A stretch of DNA of 64,000 bases, taken from positions 37,279 through 101,278 of the forward strand of contig PNKK01000003.1 in NCBI GenBank assembly GCA_013822395.1. The letters run 5' to 3'. The position numbers and the translations under genes are program-made. Of this stretch, positions 27,202 to 35,066 are shown in pieces. This stretch comes from Anaerolinea sp. (lineage in GTDB: Bacteria; Chloroflexota; Limnocylindria; Limnocylindrales; CSP1-4). Within the stretch, counting starts at the first letter, position 1; every line of letters begins with the position of its first letter. The notes under the pieces are model-generated. The model was not told the origin of the DNA. It saw only the letters and a list, made by a program, of their open reading frames with translations, and made no database searches.

Positions 27202-28766
27202 CGGGCGCCGTCCGCGCCGAAGGCGGCCGCAAGCGCGTCGACGAGGAGGTCGAGCTCGACCCCCCGGGACGCCTTCACGAGAACGACGTCACCCGGGCCG
27301 AGCAGCAGCCGCAGGCGCGCACCGGCATCCTCGCGATCGGCGGTCTCGATGATGCGATCGGCCGCCATCCCGGCCTCGCGGGCCCCCGCCGCGATCTTCG
27401 CCGCGCCGGGCCCGACAACGCACAATAGCGCACAGACCGCGGCCGCCGCCCGACCGACCTCGCGGTGGCCGGCGTCTGCGCCGGCCCCGAGCTCGAGCAT
27501 CTCGCCGAGGACGGCGACGCGCCGACCCGGAAGGCCGGCCAGCAGCTCGAGCGCGGCGAGAACGGAGGCCGGCGAGGCGTTGTAGGCATCGTCGATGATC
27601 GTCATCTCGCCCACCCGGACGACCTGGCCGCGGTGCGGTGCCGCCCATCCACCGGCGAGCGCGGCGACGATCGCCTCGGGCGTCATGCCGGCCGCGAGCC
27701 CCACCGCCGCACCGGCCAACGCATTGTGGACCGAGAGCCGGCCCAAGGCCGGCACGGTCGCAGGAAGCAGCCGGAGCGCACCGCCCGGGGTGGCGGACGG
27801 AAGCCGGAGCGTGAAGCGCATGCCGTCGAGACCGGCCGAGGCAACGTCCTCGGCACCGACGTCCGCATCGTCCACGAAGCCGTAGGTGACCGCCCGTGCC
27901 GGTGTCCGACCAGCCATCCGGAGAACGCGCGGGTCGTCGGCGTTGAGGACCGCGACCCCGTCCGGCGGCAGCGCCTCCACGAGCTCCGCCTTCGCGTCCT
28001 CGATCGCGGCGATGCTGCCAATGCGGCCGAGGTGCACTCCCAGGACGGCCGTCACGACGCCGATTCGCGGCCGCGCGATCCGGGCCAGGTCGCCGATCTC
28101 GCCGCCGACGTACATCCCCATCTCGAGCACGGCGGCCTCGTCGTCCGGGCCCAGCCGCAGGACCGTCAGCGGCAGGCCGATCTCGTTGTTCTGGTTGCCC
28201 TCGCTCCGGAGGGTTCGGCGGTCGGCCGCGAGGACCGTGGCGACGGCTTCCTTCGTGGACGTCTTGGCGATGCTGCCCGTGATCCCCACGACGAGCGGGT
28301 CGAACCTCGCTCGCCAGCCGGCGGCCAGCGCGTGGAGCCCGCGAAGCGCGTCCGGCACCTGGACGATGGTGACGTCGCCCAGTGCCGCGAGCTCGGCCGC
28401 GGTGGGAGCGTCCGTCAGGAGGAGCGCGGCCGCGCCGGCCCGGGCCGCGGCGGCGAGGTGGCGATGCCCGTCCGTCCGCTCGCCGCGAAGCGCCACGAAC
28501 AGCTCGCCGGGGCGGATCAGCCGGGAGTCGACTGCTGCGCCACGGATGGCCCGGTCGGAGATCCGGAGGAGTTGTCCGCCGGTCAGGCGCTCGACCTCGT
28601 GAGCGGTGAAGGCCGGGGCCGCCGACGCACCATCGGCACGGGCGGGGACGTCGCAAGGTCGCGGCGACGGCCGGTCGTCGGTCACGTGTGGAAGTGTCGC
28701 ACAGGCGCCGCGCCGTGCAGACGTGGACGGCTCCAGATGGACCGCCGTCACGACGGGCGCCATCAT
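27198..28766 (-). CDS. murF: UDP-N-acetylmuramoyl-tripeptide--D-alanyl-D-alanine ligase
   Basis: MurF adds D-Ala-D-Ala to complete the pentapeptide. The 522-residue protein has the usual three Mur ligase domains: an N-terminal domain with VDSRLIRPGELFVALRGERTDGH, the ATP loop GITGSIAKTSTKE at 161-173 with NQNNEIGLPLT after it, and the C-terminal TIIDDAYNASPASVLAAL. In the P-loop the usual glycine before the lysine is alanine. The ATG at 28766 overlaps the ftsI stop; the first ~50 residues are unconserved, so a downstream start is possible. murE, normally just upstream, is absent. Confidence 0.94.
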   Translation of the reverse strand: MMAPVVTAVHLEPSTSARRGACATLPHVTDDRPSPRPCDVPARADGASAAPAFTAHEVERLTGGQLLRISDRAIRGAAVDSRLIRPGELFVALRGERTDGHRHLAAAARAGAAALLLTDAPTAAELAALGDVTIVQVPDALRGLHALAAGWRARFDPLVVGITGSIAKTSTKEAVATVLAADRRTLRSEGNQNNEIGLPLTVLRLGPDDEAAVLEMGMYVGGEIGDLARIARPRIGVVTAVLGVHLGRIGSIAAIEDAKAELVEALPPDGVAVLNADDPRVLRMAGRTPARAVTYGFVDDADVGAEDVASAGLDGMRFTLRLPSATPGGALRLLPATVPALGRLSVHNALAGAAVGLAAGMTPEAIVAALAGGWAAPHRGQVVRVGEMTIIDDAYNASPASVLAALELLAGLPGRRVAVLGEMLELGAGADAGHREVGRAAAAVCALLCVVGPGAAKIAAGAREAGMAADRIIETADREDAGARLRLLLGPGDVVLVKASRGVELDLLVDALAAAFGADGAR

Positions 28767-30589
28767 CCGTTGACCTTGGTGACCGGGACCTCCTCGACCG
28801 GGAGCTCCGGAAGGAGGCCCGGGATGCTGACGGCATCCGTGGCGAGACGGCGGAAGAGCTCGAACGACATCACCGGGAGCGAGAGCAGGCCGACGCGCTG
28901 GATGCTCGGTCGCCCCTCGCTGATTCGGACCGCGATCACGAGCTCCGGTCGGCCGGTCTGACGGCCGATGTACCCGACGAACGAGAAGTTGAAGACCCCC
29001 GACTTCCAGCCGCCCGCCTCGCTGTCCCAGATCTGGGCGGTGCCCGTCTTGCCCCCGACGAAGTAGCCCGGAATGAGCGTCCGGTCGCGGTAGAAGGGAA
29101 CGGTCGAGACGACGCGGTTCATGACGTCGATGAGCGTCGGGCTCAGGCTCGCGTCGAGCACCGAGCCCCGTCCGGCCACGCCGGTGGGCGTCCCGGCGAT
29201 CGCCCTGACGACGCGCGGCGTCACGAGCGTGCCACCGTTCACCATCGCGGCGTACGCGACCGCGAGCTGGAGCGGCGTGACAGCCACGCCCTGCCCGAAC
29301 GAGCCGTTCGCGAGATCGATCTCCCGCCATTTCGCCGTGGCGGGATCGCGGACGAGGCCGCCCACCTCCCCGGCGACGTCGATGCCGGTCCTGCTGCCGA
29401 AGCCGAGCCGTGTCCAGACCTCGTACAGCGCGGTCGAGGCCCCCTGGAGCGTCGGAGCCAGGTTCAGTGCCACCTTCGCCGCGACGACGTTGCGCGAGAG
29501 GGCGATCGCGTCCTTGAACTTCATGACGCCCATTGCCCTGCGGTCGGCGTCGTCGATCTTCGTTCGGCCGCCGTCGAGGCGGAGCGTCCCGGTGTCGTCG
29601 ATCTCCGTGTCCATCGTCACGGTCCCGGTCTCGAGACCGGCGACGACCGTGAGCATCTTGAAGACAGAGCCCGGCTCGTAGACCTCGGAGACAACCGGGT
29701 CGATGAACCGACCGGGATCCGTGGCGGCGATCCCGGCGTAGTCGTTCGCGTCGTAAGACGGGTACGTCGCCTCGGCGAGCACCTCCCCGCTGAAGGGATC
29801 CAGGATCACGGCCGAGACGGCCTTCGCCCGATCGGCCACCCAGGCGGACATGACCTCCTGCTCGAGGGCGAGCTGGAGGCTGGCGTCGATCGTCAGGCTC
29901 AGGTCCGCTCCGGGCGTGCCCGCGTCCACGGTACGCTGCGTCTCGATGACCGGCTTGCCGTTCGCGTCACGGTCTGACTCGACGATCGCGGGCGCACCCG
30001 CGAGGAGCTCCTGATAATACTGCTCGACGCCGTACTGGCCCTGCCCCTCGCGATTGACGAACCCGAGGAGGTTCGCGGCGAGCGACGTCTGGGGACCGCC
30101 GCCGGACTGCGGGTAGACCCGCAGGGATTCGGTCTCGAACGAGATCCCCGGGATGTCGGCCTGGGCCACCCTCGACCGGATCGTCTCGGCGACGTCCGGC
30201 TCGAGGTCGCGGACCGCCACGACATACGACCTGTCTGCCTCGAGGCGCGCCTTCAACGACGCGGCCGCAGCCTCGTCCAACCCCAGAACGTCGGCGAGGA
30301 TCGAGGCCAACGTCTCCCGCTCGGCCAGGTTCAATCGCTTCGCGGCAACGACGAGCCGGTTGCGGGTCACGGTCTCGGCGAGCACGACCGTGCCGCTCCG
30401 ATCGTAGATCGCCCCGCGCTCCGCCGGGATCTCGGTCCGGAGGTAGACCTGACGATAGGCGGCCGCGGCGAGATCGTCCTGCCGCACGATCTGCCACCAG
30501 CCGAGGCGAGCCACGATTGCCCCTGCTGCCAGCACGAGCGCAAGGAGCAGGAAGATCAGCCGCCCGCGCGAGTCCGTTCGTCCCAGCAT
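28763..30589 (-). CDS. ftsI: Peptidoglycan transpeptidase FtsI (class B PBP)
   Basis: This septal class B penicillin-binding protein has 608 residues. It has one membrane anchor (about 11-30), a pedestal domain that starts with RTEIPAERGAIYDRSG, and a transpeptidase domain. The catalytic motifs are S308-x-x-K311 in EPGSVFKML, SRN at 365-367, and KTG at 514-516 in GGKTGTAQ. There is no PASTA domain. It crosslinks new septal peptidoglycan with FtsW. It lies between the ftsL-like gene and murF and overlaps murF by four bases. Confidence 0.95.
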   Translation of the reverse strand: MLGRTDSRGRLIFLLLALVLAAGAIVARLGWWQIVRQDDLAAAAYRQVYLRTEIPAERGAIYDRSGTVVLAETVTRNRLVVAAKRLNLAERETLASILADVLGLDEAAAASLKARLEADRSYVVAVRDLEPDVAETIRSRVAQADIPGISFETESLRVYPQSGGGPQTSLAANLLGFVNREGQGQYGVEQYYQELLAGAPAIVESDRDANGKPVIETQRTVDAGTPGADLSLTIDASLQLALEQEVMSAWVADRAKAVSAVILDPFSGEVLAEATYPSYDANDYAGIAATDPGRFIDPVVSEVYEPGSVFKMLTVVAGLETGTVTMDTEIDDTGTLRLDGGRTKIDDADRRAMGVMKFKDAIALSRNVVAAKVALNLAPTLQGASTALYEVWTRLGFGSRTGIDVAGEVGGLVRDPATAKWREIDLANGSFGQGVAVTPLQLAVAYAAMVNGGTLVTPRVVRAIAGTPTGVAGRGSVLDASLSPTLIDVMNRVVSTVPFYRDRTLIPGYFVGGKTGTAQIWDSEAGGWKSGVFNFSFVGYIGRQTGRPELVIAVRISEGRPSIQRVGLLSLPVMSFELFRRLATDAVSIPGLLPELPVEEVPVTKVNG

Positions 30590-30614
30590 CTCGACGCCGC
30601 GTCTCCGCTCGGCG

Positions 30615-31025
30615 TCAGCGGGCCGGGATGATCAGGGGCGCGCCGAGCTGGCCGAGTCCGCTGTCCAGGCCCAGCTTCCGGATGGCAGGCTCTGCCCCGA
30701 GCCTGTTGAGATCGGAGCGGAGCTCCTGCCGCCGGGCGTCCAGCCGTTCGTACTCCGAAGCGAGCCGGACGATGTCATAGCTCGTCGCGGCGACACGGAC
30801 GCTCTGCGACAGGGACAGGAAGGCGAGCGTGAAGGCGACGACGATGGTGGCGAGAATCGCCCCGACGCGCGTTGGCCGGCCGGCCCGGACGAGTCCCGCC
30901 GGCGCGGGCCGGCGGCCTCGGCCGGCGAACGGAGCTCGGTCAAGCTCGAACGCTGGATGCGCGGGCTCGAACGCTGGATGCGGGAGCTCGAACCCGCGTC
31001 GTCGGGCGCCCTGGTAAACCGCCAT
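30615..31025 (-). CDS. ftsL: FtsL-like divisome protein
   Basis: This is a 136-residue bitopic protein with a ~50-residue basic cytoplasmic N-terminus, one membrane helix (about 53-75), and a short extracytoplasmic coiled coil (SEYERLDARRQELRSDLNRLG). Sequence conservation of FtsL is low, so the call rests on topology and on position between rsmH and ftsI. The N-terminus contains two or three seven-residue repeats of the form ExxHPAF. The ATG overlaps the stop of the upstream 64-residue gene by one base (TGATG). Confidence 0.8.
   Translation of the reverse strand: MAVYQGARRRGFELPHPAFEPAHPAFELDRAPFAGRGRRPAPAGLVRAGRPTRVGAILATIVVAFTLAFLSLSQSVRVAATSYDIVRLASEYERLDARRQELRSDLNRLGAEPAIRKLGLDSGLGQLGAPLIIPAR
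30948..30989 (-). repeat. Tandem 21-bp repeat in the ftsL-like gene
   Basis: Two adjacent 21-bp units (30948-30968, 30969-30989) differ at only a few positions and share GCATCCAGCGTTC on the coding strand. They encode repeats of the form E-x-x-H-P-A-F in the cytoplasmic tail. Confidence 0.9.
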
Positions 31026-31219
31026 CAGTCGGCGAAGCCGAATCGCAGGCGAGGCGTCCGCGGATCGAGGAAGGAGAGCGGGTCGGCCTGGGCATCGACG
31101 GACTCGGCCCAGTTGATCTCCGGCCGTCCACGCTCCACCCGACGCTCGTGGCGCTCGTGGACCTCGTGCTGGCGTCGACCGTAGGTGCGGCGGCGGCTGG
31201 CCTGGTGGCGCTTGCTCAT
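31025..31219 (-). CDS. Small basic protein of unknown function in the dcw cluster
   Basis: This 64-residue protein begins MSKRHQASRRRTYGRRQHEV and is rich in Arg and His in the first half, with an acidic-aromatic tail (NWAESVDAQADPLSFLDP). It has no membrane segment. The ATG at 31219 has GGAGGAG six bases upstream. The gene fits exactly between rsmH and ftsL with a TGATG overlap to the latter, so it is very probably real and co-translated. I do not recognise a family. The basic half suggests nucleic-acid or membrane-surface binding, but that is a guess. Confidence 0.72.
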   Translation of the reverse strand: MSKRHQASRRRTYGRRQHEVHERHERRVERGRPEINWAESVDAQADPLSFLDPRTPRLRFGFAD

Positions 31220-31283
31220 GCGAGACTCCTCCTTCCCTTCTGGCGTCCGGCGGCTCCTCCCCGCCGGTCCGATCACGCGATGG

Positions 31284-32231
31284 CTACGCGGCGATGCGTT
31301 CCGCGGCCCGGAGCCGCGCGCTCCGCGCCCGGGGGTTGGCGACGATCTCCGCCTCGCCCGGCACGAGCCCCCTGCTCGTCACCAGGCGCAGCCGCGGTAC
31401 GCGACCGCAGATGCAGACGGGGGCCTCCGGCGGGCAGACGCAGCCCCGCCGCTCGGCCTGGAAGAACCGCTTGACGATCCGGTCCTCGAGCGAGTGGTAG
31501 CTGAGGACGACGAGACGGCCGCCCGGCCGCAGCAGGTTCAGAGCGGCGGCGAGGCCGGTCTCCAGCGCCTCGAGCTCCTCGTTCACGGCGATCCGAAGCG
31601 CCTGGAAGACGCGCGTCGCGGGATGGACCCGGCGGCGACCCGGAGCCCGTGCCGGCGCGACGCGCTCGACGAGTGCCGCGAGCTCCTCCGCGGTGCGAAT
31701 GGGCGCGACGCGACGTGCCTCGCCGATCGCACGGGCGATCCGGCCGGCGAACGGTTCCTCGCCGTACTTCCGGAAGAGCGCCGCCAGCTCGATGGCGTCG
31801 AGGGTGGCGAGCAGCTCCCCTGCCGGCACGCCACGGCTCGTGTCGAACCGCATGTCGAGCGGGCCTCCCGTCCGGAACCCGAACCCACGGTCCGCGTCGG
31901 CCAGCTGGAAGCTGGACAACCCGAGGTCGAAGAGACAGCCGTCGACAGCCCCGAAGCCCTCGGCCGGCGCGACGCCCGCGAGCTCGCGGAAGTTCGCCTG
32001 TCGAAGTCGGAGGCGATCCCCAAACCGCGGCGCGAGGCGGGCCCGGACTCTGGCGATGGCCGTCCCATCGGCGTCGAGACCGAGGAGACGGCCATCAGGG
32101 TCGGACGCCTCCAGGATCCGCTCGGCGTGCCCGCCGCCGCCCAGGGTGGCATCGATCTGAAGGCTGCCGGGAGCGGCCGCGAGCATCGTCATGACCTCCT
32201 CCACCATCACCGGCAGGTGCCCGTCCCTCAT
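31284..32231 (-). CDS. rsmH: 16S rRNA (cytosine(1402)-N(4))-methyltransferase
   Basis: RsmH (MraW) methylates N4 of C1402 in the ribosomal P site. The 315-residue protein starts with RDGHLPVMVEEVMTML, has the SAM motif IDATLGGGGHAERIL, and the family signatures LFDLGLSSFQLADADRGF and FQALRIAVNEELEAL. The C-terminus contains SYHSLEDRIVKRFF and a Cys-rich segment CVCPPEAPVCIC. The ATG at 32231 has GGTGG seven bases upstream. It is the second gene of the dcw operon, as in most bacteria. Confidence 0.97.
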   Translation of the reverse strand: MRDGHLPVMVEEVMTMLAAAPGSLQIDATLGGGGHAERILEASDPDGRLLGLDADGTAIARVRARLAPRFGDRLRLRQANFRELAGVAPAEGFGAVDGCLFDLGLSSFQLADADRGFGFRTGGPLDMRFDTSRGVPAGELLATLDAIELAALFRKYGEEPFAGRIARAIGEARRVAPIRTAEELAALVERVAPARAPGRRRVHPATRVFQALRIAVNEELEALETGLAAALNLLRPGGRLVVLSYHSLEDRIVKRFFQAERRGCVCPPEAPVCICGRVPRLRLVTSRGLVPGEAEIVANPRARSARLRAAERIAA

Positions 32232-32290
32232 CACGCCACCACCGTCGACAGCCGATTGCCGACCGACTCCTGAAAACGCATCTGGTCGAC

Positions 32291-32719
32291 CTAGATCCCG
32301 AGGCCAGAGATGGCCTGGGCGAAGGTCTGTGGGTCGTCCATCGCACGGCGGTAGTCCGCCCACGTGGCCGGGGCCCAGATCTCGGCGTGGTCACGTGCAC
32401 CGACGACGACGGCGTCGGTCTCCAGCCCGATCCCCTCGCGGAGGTAGGCGGGGAGGAGAACGCGCCCCTGCCGATCGAGCTCGGTCTCAGCCGCTCCGGC
32501 AAAGATGGTCCGTTCGAAGAGCCTCGCCGACGCATCGGTGATCGGCAGCGCCGCGACCTCGTCGGCAAGCGCCGCCCAGCCGGACCCGGTGTGGATCGCG
32601 AGGCAGCCGTCGATCCAGCGGGAGACGACGATGCCGCCGTCGAGCTGGGCGCGGAATTTCGAGGGGACGGCGAGCCGTCCCTTGTCGTCCACCGTGTGCC
32701 GGTACTCGCCGGTGAACAT
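32291..32719 (-). CDS. mraZ: Transcriptional regulator MraZ
   Basis: MraZ is a double SpoVT/AbrB-fold DNA-binding protein that represses its own dcw operon. The 142-residue protein begins MFTGEYRHTVDDKGRLAVPSKFR (given in part), the canonical first repeat, and contains the second DRQGRVLLPAYLRE. The start at 32719 is chosen by homology; the ribosome-binding site is weak. It is the first gene of the dcw run. A promoter and three 10-bp AGTGG repeats lie about 125-190 bp upstream, consistent with autoregulation. Confidence 0.96.
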   Translation of the reverse strand: MFTGEYRHTVDDKGRLAVPSKFRAQLDGGIVVSRWIDGCLAIHTGSGWAALADEVAALPITDASARLFERTIFAGAAETELDRQGRVLLPAYLREGIGLETDAVVVGARDHAEIWAPATWADYRRAMDDPQTFAQAISGLGI

Positions 32720-32747
32720 CTGTTGAGCTACCCCTGATGGAGGTCTC

Positions 32748-32779
32748 GACGGGCTCGCGGCGGTTGCCGCGAGCCCGTC
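32748..32779 (-). promoter_or_regulatory. Strong hairpin in the mraZ leader
   Basis: A perfect 14-bp stem GACGGGCTCGCGGC / GCCGCGAGCCCGTC with loop AACC (minus strand) ends 28 bases upstream of the mraZ start. It is inside the predicted 5' leader. There is no T-run after it, so it may be an RNA control or stability element rather than a terminator. Confidence 0.65.
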
Positions 32780-32843
32780 ACTGGAGTCGCGGAGGTCCCG
32801 GTGTGCCCGTCCGGTTGTCCGCTGATGGCGGCGGATCCGAGTG

Positions 32844-32873
32844 GTTCCCCACTTTTCCCCACTTTGCGCCACT
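32844..32873 (-). promoter_or_regulatory. Predicted MraZ operator: three 10-bp direct repeats
   Basis: On the minus strand the units AGTGGCGCAA, AGTGGGGAAA and AGTGGGGAAC follow one another without gaps, a strict 10-bp period. MraZ in other bacteria binds three or four GTGG/TGGG direct repeats at about one helical turn. The repeats start six bases after the predicted -10 hexamer, so bound MraZ would block transcription start or escape. Confidence 0.82.
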
Positions 32874-32879
32874 GCGGGC

Positions 32880-32907
32880 ATGATAGCGCGCCAGAACCGC
32901 GCGTCAA
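32880..32907 (-). promoter_or_regulatory. Sigma-70-type promoter of the dcw operon
   Basis: The minus strand reads TTGACG (32902-32907), a 16-base spacer, then TATCAT (32880-32885). Both hexamers are close to consensus, and the pair lies directly upstream of the MraZ repeats. The predicted leader to mraZ is about 155 nt. Confidence 0.75.
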
Positions 32908-33181
32908 CGGGGAATTTCACAGAGGCGGGGGCCGGGCGCGTCGGACACCGGGCGCGCTTGGCGGAGCGAATGACGCAGAAGGAGATCTCGAGGGCGGAGA
33001 AGCTCCAGCGTATCTGGCGGGACCACCGGGAGGATTGTCGATCCGGGTCCCCGTGGGAAGACCTGCGGGATTGCGCCGGACCTACCGCCGTATCACGCTA
33101 TCGCGCCAGCTCTGGGCCCTACCAACCTCCACGCCAAGTGCGGTCAGCTGGCAGTCGACCGGGGTCGGAGTTCCTGGGCGG

Positions 33182-34003
33182 TCAGCGCGTCGGCGGTGGA
33201 AGGGTGATCCGGTCGCCCGGCTGGATCATCGACGGGTCCGTGATCTGAGGGTTCAGGTCCAGGACCGTGGCAAAAGGCACGCCGAAGTAGTTCGCGATGC
33301 TGCGCAGGTTGTCGCCGACACGGACCGTGTAGCGGTAGCAGTTCGGCGTGCCCGGACACGGCTCCAAGAGCGCGTAGCGATCGCTCGTCGGGCCCGGGGA
33401 GGTCGCCGCCTCCGGGGTCGGGGTGAGTGATGGCGTGGCCGTCGGCGCCGTGCCGGGCGGTGCGGTCCAGCCGGGCGTCTCGCTCGGTGGCGGGAGCGGT
33501 GGAATCGTCCCCGCCGGCGTCGGGCTGGTGATCGCAACCTGTGAGGGCCCGGGCGATGCTAGCGGCAGCTCGAGCCCGCCGCGCATCGCCACGAAGGCAA
33601 CCGCTGCGGAGGCCGAGGCGACGAGGAAGAGTGTCGCGGCGAGGACCGCCGGCGTCAGCGTCCGGGTGCCGCGCCCACGGGGCGACGGGGGCTCGCCTGC
33701 CCCGTCTGTGGCAATCCCGTCGGCGCCATCACTGCCGACCGCGGTGTCGTCCGGTGCGGCAACACCCGAGAGGTACCGAGCGCAGGAGACATGGGCGGTT
33801 GTGAGGCACGCCACTCGCTGCTGTCCGGCGTCCTGGGGGTCGGCGCCGCCCGTCGCGACGCAGCGATTTCGCGGGTCGACCGTCTCCACCGGCAGTCCGA
33901 GCCGCCCGCCCTCACGAATCGCACGGAGGAAGGGACAGATTGACGGATCCGGCGACCGATGCTCGGAGACGATCAGGATCGGCCCCTCGAGCTCCGCGTC
34001 CAC
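33182..34003 (-). CDS. Membrane-anchored LysM protein with an N-terminal Cys4 module
   Basis: This 273-residue protein has three parts. Residues 20-80 hold four spaced cysteines (C23 in [10 protein letters not shown]48 in PRNRCVA, C66 in VACLTTA, C74 in VSCARYL), probably a metal or Fe-S site in the cytoplasm. A hydrophobic segment at about 113-138 is followed by a Pro/Thr/Ser linker. A single LysM domain lies at about 225-270 ([20 protein letters not shown] ... [14 protein letters not shown]), which binds peptidoglycan outside. I recall similar Cys4 modules in Chloroflexota proteins but cannot check. The start is GTG. The role is unknown; sensing of wall state is a reasonable guess. Confidence 0.82.
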   Translation of the reverse strand: MDAELEGPILIVSEHRSPDPSICPFLRAIREGGRLGLPVETVDPRNRCVATGGADPQDAGQQRVACLTTAHVSCARYLSGVAAPDDTAVGSDGADGIATDGAGEPPSPRGRGTRTLTPAVLAATLFLVASASAAVAFVAMRGGLELPLASPGPSQVAITSPTPAGTIPPLPPPSETPGWTAPPGTAPTATPSLTPTPEAATSPGPTSDRYALLEPCPGTPNCYRYTVRVGDNLRSIANYFGVPFATVLDLNPQITDPSMIQPGDRITLPPPTR

Positions 34004-34146
34004 GAACCCTCCGAATGCTCTCCCCGACGGCCGAGACTCTAGTACCTTTTCCCGGTAGCCGCGCCGTCGACTCGGGTGCTAGTCTGCGGCACCCGCATCG
34101 ACACCAGGTCGATGAGGGGCACCATCACATCGAGGCCTCAACGCAC

Positions 34147-34389
34147 GTGGCCCTACCGCTCAGCGTCGCGAATCAGGACGCGGATCCGTACCGCCTCGCC
34201 CCGCATCGCATCCGTCGCTGCACGTTCCGCCGTCTGATCCAGGTGGAGGCGCTGGGGCAGCGGGTGTACGACGTCGAGTGCCTCTACCCGGATCGCAAGG
34301 TCCCGATCCCGATCGGCGACCTCGATGCGGCGATGCCCGTCTGCAACGTCTGTACCGCGGCCCACATCTTCCGCCCCGACGAGGATTGA
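34147..34389 (+). CDS. Small Cys4 protein of unknown function
   Basis: This 80-residue cytosolic protein from a GTG start has four cysteines (C25, C45, C66, C69; the last two as CNVC) and H73, which looks like a zinc ribbon. Strongly patterned segments are YRLAPHRIRRCTFRRLIQ, VYDVECLYPDRKVPIPIGD and CTAAHIFRPDED. No family is recognised. It is divergent from the Cys4-LysM gene and convergent with rnpB. The open frame extends further upstream, but the Met/Val-initiated shorter form has the better composition. Confidence 0.68.
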   Translation: MALPLSVANQDADPYRLAPHRIRRCTFRRLIQVEALGQRVYDVECLYPDRKVPIPIGDLDAAMPVCNVCTAAHIFRPDED

Positions 34390-34472
34390 GCCGGCACCTC
34401 AGCGCGAATTTGATGCTCGCTCTCCGAGGTCCGGGGCGGAGCTCAGCTCGCGACGCCATTGACCCGAGGATG

Positions 34473-34820
34473 TCAGCGAGGCAACCTGTAAGCCGAGTTC
34501 TGTCCCGCGACATCGACGTCGCGGGGATGGCCATCCATCTGAGGCCGACGGTCACCCGCCGGCTCGTGCGGCCGACCCGAGAGCTGGGCAGCGCGCCTCT
34601 CCCCCGGCGAACCGGGTTACGCCCTCCTACTTGGCCTTGCTCCGGGTAGAGCTTGCCGCGTTTCACTCCGTCGGCCGAAGCTGACGGCATCGTCACTGTG
34701 GCGCTGGTCCTCGCCTCGCGGCGGACGGGAGTTGCCCGCTACCCTGCGCTGTGGAGCTCGGACTTTCCTCACGCCGGCGGGTTGCCCCGCCGGCGCGCGA
34801 CCATCCGGTCGCCTCGCTGA
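34473..34820 (-). ncRNA. rnpB: RNase P RNA (bacterial type A)
   Basis: This is the catalytic RNA of RNase P, which trims the 5' ends of pre-tRNAs, about 348 nt. On the minus strand the ends pair as TCAGCGAGGC / GCCTCGCTGA (P1). The conserved core follows: GAGGAAAGTCCGAGCTCCAC near the 5' end, GTGAAACGCGGCAAGCTC in the middle, and AGAACTCGGCTTACAG near the 3' end. Ends are set from the P1 stem. It follows the RNase H-like gene. Confidence 0.96.
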
Positions 34821-34827
34821 CACGTTG

Positions 34828-34833
34828 ATTCTA
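34828..34833 (-). promoter_or_regulatory. -10 element of rnpB
   Basis: TAGAAT on the minus strand ends seven bases before the predicted 5' end of RNase P RNA, the expected distance. A -35 element is not clear (TTTGGA lies 20 bases upstream). Confidence 0.6.
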
Positions 34834-34860
34834 CGCGCTCCGCCCCCGGACTCTCCAAAG

Positions 34861-34883
34861 GGCCGGCAGCCTTCCCGCCGGCC
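34861..34883 (-). terminator. Hairpin between the RNase H-like gene and rnpB
   Basis: GGCCGGC / GCCGGCC with a nine-base loop lies between the RNase H-like stop and the rnpB promoter. No T-run follows. It may end the upstream transcript. The remaining intergenic DNA (34884-35066) shows no gene. Confidence 0.4.
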
Positions 34884-35066
34884 GCCGCGATCGAGCTGCC
34901 CGATCACCCCGACAGTGACCAAGTTCGTCAGGCCGCCGGATCCGGCGATTCGGGTAGCGTGGGGAGCGTCCTCGCGTCGAGCTTGATCGGCCTTGGCGAT
35001 CGCCGGGCCAGCGACGTCCGTCGAACGGCGGCAGGAGCGCGAAGCGACGATGACGCTGATCCCGGC

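Noticed and set aside
32970..33248. A 92-codon plus-strand frame starting MTQKEISRAEK upstream of the dcw promoter
   Set aside because: The beginning looks protein-like, but the frame runs antisense into the LysM coding region and has only a weak ribosome-binding site; not enough support.
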